From an uncultured Rhodobacterales bacterium (lineage in GTDB: Bacteria > Pseudomonadota > Alphaproteobacteria > Rhodobacterales > Rhodobacteraceae), in contig CALCGO010000301.1 of NCBI GenBank assembly GCA_937901055.1, forward strand, positions 1 through 6,367: DNA of 6,367 bases. Direction: 5' to 3'. A program made the translations under genes and the position numbers. The notes under the pieces are model-generated. The model worked only from the letters and a program-made list of their open reading frames with translations. It made no database searches and was not told where the DNA came from. Positions 1 through 5,329 of the stretch are shown here, in pieces. Each line of letters begins with the position of its first letter. The stretch's first letter is position 1.

Positions 1-24
1 TGCTCATGGCTCTTCTTTTGATGT

Positions 25-62
25 TGTTAGCCGCTTGTCATAGTCAAAAAATTAAGCTAACA
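25..62. repeat. Spaced inverted repeat TGTTAGC / GCTAACA
   Basis: TGTTAGC at 25-31 and its exact reverse complement GCTAACA at 56-62 lie 31 bp apart centre to centre, about three helical turns. They bracket the -35 hexamer and touch operator copy 1. They might be half-sites for a second regulator or a looping contact, but seven bases can occur by chance. Confidence 0.3.
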
Positions 63-63
63 T
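35..63 (+). promoter_or_regulatory. Candidate sigma-70 promoter of the regulator operon
   Basis: A TTGTCA hexamer at 35-40 (5 of 6 to TTGACA) is 17 bases from TAACAT at 58-63 (4 of 6 to TATAAT). The expected start of transcription is about 69-71, that is at or next to the ATG at 70. The -10 element overlaps the putative operator at 61-72. This is a prediction by eye; a TTGATG/CATAGT pair further left is a weaker alternative. Confidence 0.45.
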
Positions 64-75
64 TCTAGCATGTCA
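61..75. promoter_or_regulatory. Putative GntR operator, copy 1 (start of regulator gene)
   Basis: The core CATTCTAGCATG (61-72) is a 12-bp palindrome apart from its fourth base pair, with CTAG at the centre. Its last three bases are the ATG start codon of the regulator. The 15 bases to 75 match the reverse complement of 4451-4465 at 14 of 15 positions. Binding here would block the -10 region and the translation start, consistent with autorepression. That the GntR protein of this window binds it is an inference. Confidence 0.55.
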
Positions 76-777
76 ACAATTGAGCTTTCAGTCCATTTGA
101 CGCCTTTATCTTCCTACAACGGCAGCTTGTCGAGCCGTGTCTACCATAGCCTGAAGGACGCGATTTTATCACTGGCTTATGAGCCTGGGCAAATCATGCG
201 CAAACAGGATATCTGCGAACAATTCGATATTTCTCGTAGTCCGGTATCTGAAGCGGTGACGCGGTTAGCGGCTGAAGGTCTGGTTGATGTTGTTCCGCAG
301 GCAGGCACCTTTGTTGCTCGATTTTCGATGGCTGAAATTCGAGAAGGAGCATTCTTGCGCGAAGCGTTGGAAATCGCCGCCGTTGAGCTTGTTGCAAAAA
401 CTATCACTGATGATCAAGTTAAAATGCTCCAAAGAAATCTTTTGGTTCAACAAGCCTTTGTGGATGACCTAGACGTTCAGGGTTTCTACCAATTAGACAG
501 CGAAATGCACAATTTGATATTGAGCTTTACCAATTACCGGCGCCTGGCGACGATGGCAGAAACAAGTTGGCTTCAAGTCAATAGAGCGCGGCAATTAATT
601 CTGCCAAACCCACATCGGGTGGCTGAAACGCTTGCCGAGCATAAAGCCATCGTTTCAGCGCTGCAAGCGCGTGACCCAACAGCGGCGCGACAGGCGACAA
701 AGAAGCATTTGGGCCAATTGCTTTTTCACTTAGAAGCTATTGAGCTTGATCGTCCAGAATTGTTTGACAAGAAATGA
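70..777 (+). CDS. GntR-family transcriptional regulator, FadR/FCD subfamily
   Basis: Cytoplasmic DNA-binding regulator, probably a ligand-responsive repressor of the sugar genes around it. The N-terminal winged helix-turn-helix spans about residues 20-83; its recognition helix is SRSPVSEAVTRLAAEGLV (55-72), followed by the wing PQAGTFVA. The C-terminal all-helical FCD ligand domain spans about 90-225, with FLREALE at 95-101. It has the usual metal/ligand set D143, H147, H191 and H213 (QLDSEMH, AEHKAI, KKHL). The 235-residue length is normal for the family. One oddity is Ser60 where most relatives have Arg (PVREAL), a position that in FadR contacts DNA. The ATG at 70 is chosen because it gives a normal N-terminus; there is no Shine-Dalgarno sequence before it and the next in-frame Met (43) lies inside the HTH. 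The gene overlaps the isomerase gene by ATGA. Family assignment is firm; the effector is unknown but probably a sugar, sugar acid or sugar phosphate of this pathway. Confidence 0.93.
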   Translation: MSTIELSVHLTPLSSYNGSLSSRVYHSLKDAILSLAYEPGQIMRKQDICEQFDISRSPVSEAVTRLAAEGLVDVVPQAGTFVARFSMAEIREGAFLREALEIAAVELVAKTITDDQVKMLQRNLLVQQAFVDDLDVQGFYQLDSEMHNLILSFTNYRRLATMAETSWLQVNRARQLILPNPHRVAETLAEHKAIVSALQARDPTAARQATKKHLGQLLFHLEAIELDRPELFDKK

Positions 778-1745
778 CTCGCGCCAATCGCCCTCGCTAT
801 GCGGCTCGCCTCAACGCATTCAAGCAGCTTTCACCTGGATCGGATGTGAAAGACTGGATCGTGGCTGCTGGCCAAGTTGGGGGTTTAGGGGCGGCGGACC
901 TGAACTTTCCTGATCATTTCGCCGCGCATGACGCTACCCAGATGGCAAATTTTTTGAGCGATGCTGAGCTTGCGCTGAACGGCGTTGCGATGCGGTACTA
1001 TACTGACCCGGGATTCAAGCTAGGTGCTTTTACGCACCCCGATCTGGCCGTTCGCAAAGCGGCTCTCGATATTACCAAACAAGGCATCGATGTTTGTGCT
1101 GCGATGGGTGGCAAGACGGTCACACTTTGGATGGGACAAGACGGTTTCGACTATGCCTTTCAGATGGATTACGCCGCCGCATGGGATCGAACAATTGAAA
1201 CTATTTCAGAGTTATGCGCCCATAATCTCGCCATAGATATTGCGATAGAGTACAAACCAAATGAACCGCGTGCCTACGCACTCATGCCCGATATAGGCAC
1301 GACATTGCTGGCCTGTAAGGAAGTCAGTGCACCCAATCTTGGGGTCACTCTTGATTTCGCCCATGTACTCTACGCTGATGAAATGCCTGCTCATTCGGCC
1401 GCGCTGATCGGTCGACATTCACGAATGATCGGGCTGCATTTGAATGACGGCTATGGCAAACGCGACGATGGACTGATGGTTGGATCGGTTCACGCAATCC
1501 AAACAGTTGAGCTTTTGGTAGCCATGTTACGGATGAACCAGACCGACGTGATCTACTTTGACACCTTCCCTGATATGGGTGGCTTAAATCCAATAGAAGA
1601 GGCGCGTACCAACGTAGCATTGACTGACCGTTTGATGGATATTGCAGAGGTGCTTGCTGATGATGCAATGCTTGCGGATGCAATCGATAAACAAGACGCT
1701 GCCCAATCGCATCGCATAGTCGCAAAAGCGCTGTATGGCTCATGA
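774..1745 (+). CDS. TIM-barrel sugar isomerase/epimerase (xylose isomerase-like)
   Basis: Predicted soluble metal-dependent aldose-ketose isomerase or epimerase of 323 residues. Metal-ligand candidates occur in barrel order: E159 (IAIEYKPNEPRAY), D194 and H197 (VTLDFAHVLYADE), H222 (GLHLNDGYG), D231/D232 (KRDDG) and D263 (YFDTFPD). The E159-D194 spacing of 35, the His three residues after D194, and an Asp pair 9-10 residues after H222 resemble, from memory, the two-metal site of xylose isomerase and Pseudomonas L-rhamnose isomerase. Simple epimerases of the tagatose 3-epimerase type have one metal and end with Glu rather than Asp263. I therefore favour hydride-shift isomerisation over epimerisation, by inference only. 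The protein is much shorter than L-rhamnose isomerase (about 430 residues). The ATGA overlaps with the regulator and the kinase, and the kinase next door, suggest aldose to ketose to ketose phosphate. Substrate not determinable from sequence. Confidence 0.88.
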   Translation: MTRANRPRYAARLNAFKQLSPGSDVKDWIVAAGQVGGLGAADLNFPDHFAAHDATQMANFLSDAELALNGVAMRYYTDPGFKLGAFTHPDLAVRKAALDITKQGIDVCAAMGGKTVTLWMGQDGFDYAFQMDYAAAWDRTIETISELCAHNLAIDIAIEYKPNEPRAYALMPDIGTTLLACKEVSAPNLGVTLDFAHVLYADEMPAHSAALIGRHSRMIGLHLNDGYGKRDDGLMVGSVHAIQTVELLVAMLRMNQTDVIYFDTFPDMGGLNPIEEARTNVALTDRLMDIAEVLADDAMLADAIDKQDAAQSHRIVAKALYGS

Positions 1746-2590
1746 GTCTTTTGGTTGTAGGCGCATTGCACTGGGATGTCGTAGTGAGGGCTCCTCGATT
1801 GCCTGAATTGGATGAAACTCTTCGTGGGCAAGAGGTTGCCTATCAATTTGGCGGCAAAGGCGGCAATCAGGCCATTGCGGCAGCCAAGGCAGGCGCGCCC
1901 GTGAATTTTGCTGGGCGCATTGGCGCCGACGCAGCTGGTAAGTCCATGCTCAAGAAATTGGAAACGGCAGGTGTCGATGTCAGCCAGCTTCAGCGGGGGC
2001 TAGGGTCATCAGGTATGAGTGTTGCGATTGCTACCGAAGGCGGAGACTACGGCGCGGTGATTGTATCGGCTGAAAATCATGCGTTTGATATGTCTGAGTT
2101 TAAGATTCCATCGAATTGCTCGATGGTGTTGTTGCAGAATGAAATGGCTCGAGGTGCTTTCGCTGCCTTTGCCAATGCGGCCCGTGCAAAGGGTGCTCAG
2201 GTACTTTGGAACGCCGCGCCGGCCAAAGAGATTCCAATCGCTGATTTTGCTTTGGTCGATACGCTTATAGTGAACCGGCTTGAAGCTGCGGACCTCATAG
2301 GCCACGAGCACAATGGGTTAAGTCCCGCGGCCACGCTGGCAAAACTTGCTGAACTGGCGCCAGACGCGGAAATCATCCTAACGATGGGGGGCGACGGCGC
2401 GGCTTTTTCTGCACCAGGGAAGCCTTGTGAAGTGCAAAAAGCGTATTCGGTCGACGTGATATCAACGCATGGAGCCGGAGATGTTTTTGTTGGCACCTAC
2501 GCTGCTAGCAGATTACGCGGGCTATCCTTATCTGAAGCGGTGTCCGCAGGACAAAAGGCTGCTTCCAACCACGTCAGTCAAAGTCGATAG
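1742..2590 (+). CDS. PfkB/ribokinase-family carbohydrate kinase, short C-terminus
   Basis: ATP-dependent sugar kinase, expected to phosphorylate the ketose made by the upstream isomerase. The N-terminal strand VVGALHWDVVV is followed by the substrate-binding PELDET segment and PfkB signature 1 at residues 36-61 (starts FGGKGGNQAIAAAKAGAP). NxxE occurs as N178-E181 (NRLE), the ATP-site TMGGDGA at 214-220, and signature 2 as DVISTHGAGDVFVGTYAA at 238-255. The anion hole is GAGD and D247 is the catalytic base, so the active site looks complete. At 282 residues it is shorter than typical ribokinases (about 300-310). It stops at NHVSQSR, where relatives continue with a VTRxGA monovalent-cation loop and a final helix. 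The stop lies inside the convergent lactonase gene. The start overlaps the isomerase stop (ATGA) and has no strong ribosome-binding site of its own, so translation is probably coupled. Sugar specificity is unknown. Confidence 0.92.
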   Translation: MSLLVVGALHWDVVVRAPRLPELDETLRGQEVAYQFGGKGGNQAIAAAKAGAPVNFAGRIGADAAGKSMLKKLETAGVDVSQLQRGLGSSGMSVAIATEGGDYGAVIVSAENHAFDMSEFKIPSNCSMVLLQNEMARGAFAAFANAARAKGAQVLWNAAPAKEIPIADFALVDTLIVNRLEAADLIGHEHNGLSPAATLAKLAELAPDAEIILTMGGDGAAFSAPGKPCEVQKAYSVDVISTHGAGDVFVGTYAASRLRGLSLSEAVSAGQKAASNHVSQSR

Positions 2591-3414
2591 AACTTCTTGG
2601 CTGTACCACCAAAAACCCTATCCTGCGCGGCCTTGGGCAGATCCGCTGTTAATGCGCGCGCAGCCGAATGCCAAGCGTCGTAGCTGGCCTCAAGGCGACA
2701 GACTGGCCAGTCGGACCCCCACATTAATCGCTCAGACCCAAAGACCTTCAGTAGGTGCTCAACGTAGGGCTGCATTTTCTCAAGTGACCAACCATCGGAC
2801 TCCGTGACTAGTCCGGAATATTTGCAGTACGCGGTGGTCTGGTCGGCTAGACGGCTCATTCCATCGGCCCAATGGGTAAAGCCGTCCACGGAATGGTTGC
2901 GGATCTGGGGTTTCATACAATGGTCAATGACGATCCGCATGTCGGAATATCGCGTGAAAAGCGTCAAAAAGTTCTCAAGATGTTGAGGGAAACCCAAAGC
3001 ATCGAATGTTAAATCGCACTCGATGATCAATTCATAAGCCCATTGAATGTCGTCTCGTAGCATCCAGTCCGTATCCGGTATGTCCTGGATCATCGGGCGG
3101 ACGCCCAAAAATTTTGGGTGTTTGGCCAACCTGCGCAAATGATATGCATGCTCTTGATTTTCGAAATCGATCCAGCCGACAACCCCGGCGATTCGAGGCG
3201 ATGCATCTGCAATGCCCAACATATACTCAGTTTCTTCCACCGTCGCCGCGGCCTGAACAAGAACAGTTTGATCAATCCCAGCCGCCAACAGGTGAGGCTC
3301 CAAATCTCGCGGGCCGTACACCCTAGCGAGGATTTCATTGTCCATCGGCATCCAATCGTAGTCCCCACGTTTTGGATTCCAAAAGTGTTGATGGCTGTCA
3401 ATTTTCACGTTCAT
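2578..3414 (-). CDS. Amidohydrolase_2 (COG3618) sugar lactonase, L-fuconolactonase-like
   Basis: TIM-barrel metal-dependent hydrolase of 278 residues, the usual length for this group. The metal-binding HxH is H8-Q-H10 in the N-terminal IDSHQHFWNP. Further family blocks are GVVGWIDFE (77-85), GVRPMIQD (104-111), IDHCMKP (163-169), CKYSGLVTES (197-206) and MWGSDWPVCR (231-240) with catalytic Asp D235. It ends in the typical KKFYRL. Members of this group include L-fuconolactonase and L-rhamnono-lactonase, which open aldonolactones to aldonates. The gene is second in the - strand operon, and its start overlaps the reductase stop (ATGA). That partner would make exactly the lactone this enzyme opens, so the assignment is supported by both sequence and context. 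Other COG3618 members act on different lactones or as decarboxylases, so the substrate is uncertain. The upstream ribosome-binding site is weak, suggesting translational coupling. Confidence 0.92.
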   Translation of the reverse strand: MNVKIDSHQHFWNPKRGDYDWMPMDNEILARVYGPRDLEPHLLAAGIDQTVLVQAAATVEETEYMLGIADASPRIAGVVGWIDFENQEHAYHLRRLAKHPKFLGVRPMIQDIPDTDWMLRDDIQWAYELIIECDLTFDALGFPQHLENFLTLFTRYSDMRIVIDHCMKPQIRNHSVDGFTHWADGMSRLADQTTAYCKYSGLVTESDGWSLEKMQPYVEHLLKVFGSERLMWGSDWPVCRLEASYDAWHSAARALTADLPKAAQDRVFGGTAKKFYRL

Positions 3415-4433
3415 GGCGTGTCACTACGAAGCAAACCAGCTGCTTTCAGATCAGCCCACAACACATTGGGAATATTTGCGCTTTCTGCGGCAATGTTGCT
3501 ATTCATTTCTGTTAGTCCTTGCCCGCCAGGAATCACAGATACAATCGAGGGATGGTGCAACGGAAACTGAAAGGCGGCATCGACCAGACGCACACCATGG
3601 CGCGTACAGATACTCTCAATCTCACCGACACGTTGTAGGATTTCGTTTGGCGCGCGCTCGTAATTATAATAGGCACCGGGTTTTGGACCCGTAGCCAAAA
3701 CACCAGAATTATATGGCCCACCTATGACGACTCCGATCCCGCGTTTTTGACACAACGGTAGGAAACTCTGCAACGCTTCTTGCTCCAAAAGAGTATAGCG
3801 CCCGGCGAGCAGGAACAGGTCGAAATCCCCACGCTCCGCCAACCATTGGCATGGTTGCCATTCGTTTACGCCTGCGCCGAAGGCCTTGATCACGCCCTGA
3901 TCCCGAAGGGACATTAGCGCATGATAGCCACCATCCATCAGTTCGGCCAACTTTGTGTTAAGCACCTCCTGAGAACCATGGTTTGCCAGATCTATGTCAT
4001 GGGCAAAGAGAATATCAATTCGGTCAACGCCTATCCGTTCAAGACTGAACTCAACCGACCGCATCACCCCATCGTAGGTATAATCATAGACTTCGTTCCT
4101 TGCAGGGACATCAAACCACTTATCAAGTCCATCGCGTTTGTCCTGGGTAGTGGCCTTCAGCAAACGTCCGACTTTGGTTGAAAGGACGTAGCTGTCCCGG
4201 TCCTTGCCGTGCAGCAAAGGATTTAGCCGCGTTTCTGACAGACCGAGTCCGTATAGTGGTGCAGTGTCGTAATAACGCACGCCGGCATCCCAGGCACGGG
4301 TCAGAACTGCATGCGCCTCTTCATCGCTGATGGCGCGATACAAATTGCCTAGCGGAGCCATGCCCATGCCGAGCTTTGTGAATTTCAGGCCTCCATTTCC
4401 TAATCGGTCCCAGTGTTTAGTTTGCAATGTCAT
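3411..4433 (-). CDS. Aldo/keto reductase, L-fucose / D-threo-aldose 1-dehydrogenase type
   Basis: NAD(P)-dependent cytoplasmic oxidoreductase with a (beta/alpha)8 AKR fold, 340 residues. The catalytic tetrad is D56 and Y61 (YYDTAPLYGLGLSETRL), K87 (LSTKVGR) and H145 (FAHDID). The SVEFSLERIGVDRIDIL helix precedes the His, and the C-terminal cofactor segment is SVIPGGQGLTEMNSN. This subgroup, with an insert after the lysine block rich in Asp and aromatic residues (about 97-119), matches bacterial aldose 1-dehydrogenases. These oxidise L-fucose, D-arabinose, L-galactose or similar sugars at C1 to the lactone. The lactonase gene directly downstream, overlapping by ATGA, fits. The start has a strong Shine-Dalgarno (GGAGGAA, centred about 11 bases upstream on the - strand). 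It is the promoter-proximal gene of its operon and diverges from the BtpA-family gene, with a putative operator between them. The exact sugar and NAD versus NADP preference cannot be read here. Confidence 0.92.
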   Translation of the reverse strand: MTLQTKHWDRLGNGGLKFTKLGMGMAPLGNLYRAISDEEAHAVLTRAWDAGVRYYDTAPLYGLGLSETRLNPLLHGKDRDSYVLSTKVGRLLKATTQDKRDGLDKWFDVPARNEVYDYTYDGVMRSVEFSLERIGVDRIDILFAHDIDLANHGSQEVLNTKLAELMDGGYHALMSLRDQGVIKAFGAGVNEWQPCQWLAERGDFDLFLLAGRYTLLEQEALQSFLPLCQKRGIGVVIGGPYNSGVLATGPKPGAYYNYERAPNEILQRVGEIESICTRHGVRLVDAAFQFPLHHPSIVSVIPGGQGLTEMNSNIAAESANIPNVLWADLKAAGLLRSDTP

Positions 4434-4440
4434 TTGCGTG

Positions 4441-4447
4441 TTCCTCC
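4441..4447 (-). promoter_or_regulatory. Ribosome-binding site of the aldo/keto reductase gene
   Basis: GGAGGAA on the - strand, seven bases before the ATG at 4433-4431. It is the strongest Shine-Dalgarno in the window and fixes the start of the reductase gene. Confidence 0.8.
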
Positions 4448-4450
4448 AAC

Positions 4451-4465
4451 TGACATGCTAGTATG
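4451..4465. promoter_or_regulatory. Putative GntR operator, copy 2 (divergent reductase/BtpA promoter)
   Basis: TGACATGCTAGTATG, whose core CATGCTAGTATG (4454-4465) is the same 12-bp near-palindrome as at 61-72 (shared form CATNCTAGNATG). It lies between the start of the reductase gene (4433) and that of the BtpA gene (4526). Its right part overlaps the inverted repeat AGTAT-N5-ATACT at 4460-4474. One repressor bound here could control both divergent operons. Confidence 0.55.
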
Positions 4466-4489
4466 AATAATACTGGACTGCACCTACAA
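4460..4489 (-). promoter_or_regulatory. Candidate promoter of the reductase-lactonase operon
   Basis: On the - strand, TTGTAG (complement of 4484-4489) is followed after 18 bases by CATACT (complement of 4460-4465), which lies inside operator copy 2. TATTAT (complement of 4467-4472) is a closer match to the -10 consensus but has no good -35 partner at 17 bases. The match is modest and rests on position as much as on sequence. Confidence 0.3.
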
Positions 4490-4514
4490 AATTTTGCATC
4501 ATGGCAGAAATTTT
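4488..4514. repeat. Inverted repeat in the leader of the BtpA gene
   Basis: AAAATTT (4488-4494) is complementary to AAATTTT (4508-4514), and the inner TGC (4495-4497) pairs with GCA (4504-4506), leaving one bulged G. It could be a second regulator site or a weak mRNA hairpin just before the Shine-Dalgarno. The A/T-rich stem makes a chance origin possible. Confidence 0.35.
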
Positions 4515-4520
4515 AGGGGG
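4515..4520 (+). promoter_or_regulatory. Ribosome-binding site of the BtpA-family gene
   Basis: AGGGGG with a five-base spacer to the ATG at 4526; it supports that start over any internal one. Confidence 0.75.
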
Positions 4521-4525
4521 CATAC

Positions 4526-5329
4526 ATGCAGCGTTTTGAGACCGTATTTGGAACACAAAAACCAGTGATTGCGATGGTGCATCTAGGCGCACTTCCAGGG
4601 ACACCGTTGCACGACAAAGAACTTGGTCTGGTAGGGTTGGTCGAAGCCGCAAGAGCTGACCTCGCTGCACTTCAGTCAGCTGGAGTGGATGCTATCATGT
4701 TTGGTAATGAAAATGACCGCCCTTATGAATTTTCTGTCGACACCGCCAGTACTGCCACAATGGCCTATGTGATTGGGCAACTTCGCGATCAGATTACCGT
4801 GCCATTTGGCGTAAATGTCCTTTGGGATCCACGCAGCACTATTGCGCTGGCGGCAGCAACCGGTGCTGCCTTTTGCCGGGAGATATTTACGGGGACCTAC
4901 GCAAGTGACATGGGATATTGGGCACCGGATGCAGGCAGTGCAATGAGATATCGCAAGCAGTTGGGACGCGATGATCTTTTCATGCTTTACAATGTAAGCG
5001 CAGAGTTTGCTGATAGTCTTGATCGGCGTCCCTTACCAGATAGAGCTCGCTCAGCTGTTTTTTCCTCCGTTCCTGATGCTGTCCTTGTCTCGGGCCAAAT
5101 CACCGGTGAGGCTGCAAGGATGGAAGATCTCGAAGCCGTTAAGGTGGTGCTGCCAGATATACCAGTTTTGGCAAATACCGGTGTCAAACACGACACCGTG
5201 GCCGAGGTTATGCGAGTGGCGAATGGATGTATCGTTGGGTCGTCACTTAAAGTTGATGGCGATACCTGGAACGCGGTCGATCCGGACCGCGCTCGAGACT
5301 TTATGGACCGCGCAAAGGCTGCCCGATGA
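4526..5329 (+). CDS. BtpA/SgcQ-family TIM-barrel protein
   Basis: Predicted soluble TIM-barrel protein of 267 residues, the normal family length. Family blocks seen: VIAMVHLGALPGTP (14-27), FGNENDRPY (59-67), FGVNVLWDP (94-102), REIFTGTYASDMG (118-130), VSGQITG (188-194), VLANTGVKHDTV (214-225) and the phosphate-loop-like GCIVGSSLKVDG (234-245). BtpA was named from cyanobacteria for an effect on photosystem I, but the heterotroph members (E. coli SgcQ) sit in sugar operons and have no settled reaction. The C-terminal NTGV plus IVGSSLK loops resemble phosphate-binding ends of barrels such as TrpF/HisA or class I aldolases, so a phosphorylated sugar ligand is plausible (inference). K221 and E119/D128 are candidate catalytic residues. 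The start is supported by an AGGGGG Shine-Dalgarno five bases upstream. It is followed by the M42 gene with an ATGA overlap, the same partner family as SgcX in E. coli. Confidence 0.9.
   Translation: MQRFETVFGTQKPVIAMVHLGALPGTPLHDKELGLVGLVEAARADLAALQSAGVDAIMFGNENDRPYEFSVDTASTATMAYVIGQLRDQITVPFGVNVLWDPRSTIALAAATGAAFCREIFTGTYASDMGYWAPDAGSAMRYRKQLGRDDLFMLYNVSAEFADSLDRRPLPDRARSAVFSSVPDAVLVSGQITGEAARMEDLEAVKVVLPDIPVLANTGVKHDTVAEVMRVANGCIVGSSLKVDGDTWNAVDPDRARDFMDRAKAAR
5314..5318 (+). promoter_or_regulatory. Ribosome-binding site of the M42 gene
   Basis: AAAGG inside the 3' end of the BtpA gene, seven bases before the ATG at 5326. It supports the start that overlaps the BtpA stop codon. Confidence 0.55.

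Noticed and set aside
1..7. Possible divergent gene starting with ATG at 7 on the - strand (ATGAGC), with a purine-rich GAAGAG just before it
   Set aside because: Only two codons are visible and the purine run is only two bases from the ATG. A transporter operon could start here, but nothing in the window supports it.
1345..1743. 132-codon open frame on the - strand opposite the isomerase gene
   Set aside because: Antisense to a conserved active-site region; composition is rich in Arg, Ser and His as expected of a shadow frame.
2578..2600. A terminator between the two convergent operons
   Set aside because: The genes overlap by 13 bp and I see no GC-rich hairpin with a T tract on either strand there.
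2469..2807. + strand frame that could be read as a continuation of the kinase after a frameshift
   Set aside because: Past 2590 this frame shows no VTRxGA loop or other PfkB feature, while the opposite strand encodes the intact, conserved lactonase end. The kinase simply stops.
3118..3570. 150-codon open frame on the + strand opposite the reductase and lactonase genes
   Set aside because: It lies antisense to two well-supported enzymes with intact motifs, has no recognisable domain and no good ribosome-binding site.
4526..5329. Photosystem I assembly role implied by the BtpA name
   Set aside because: There are no photosynthesis genes nearby and the sugar-operon context matches the SgcQ branch.
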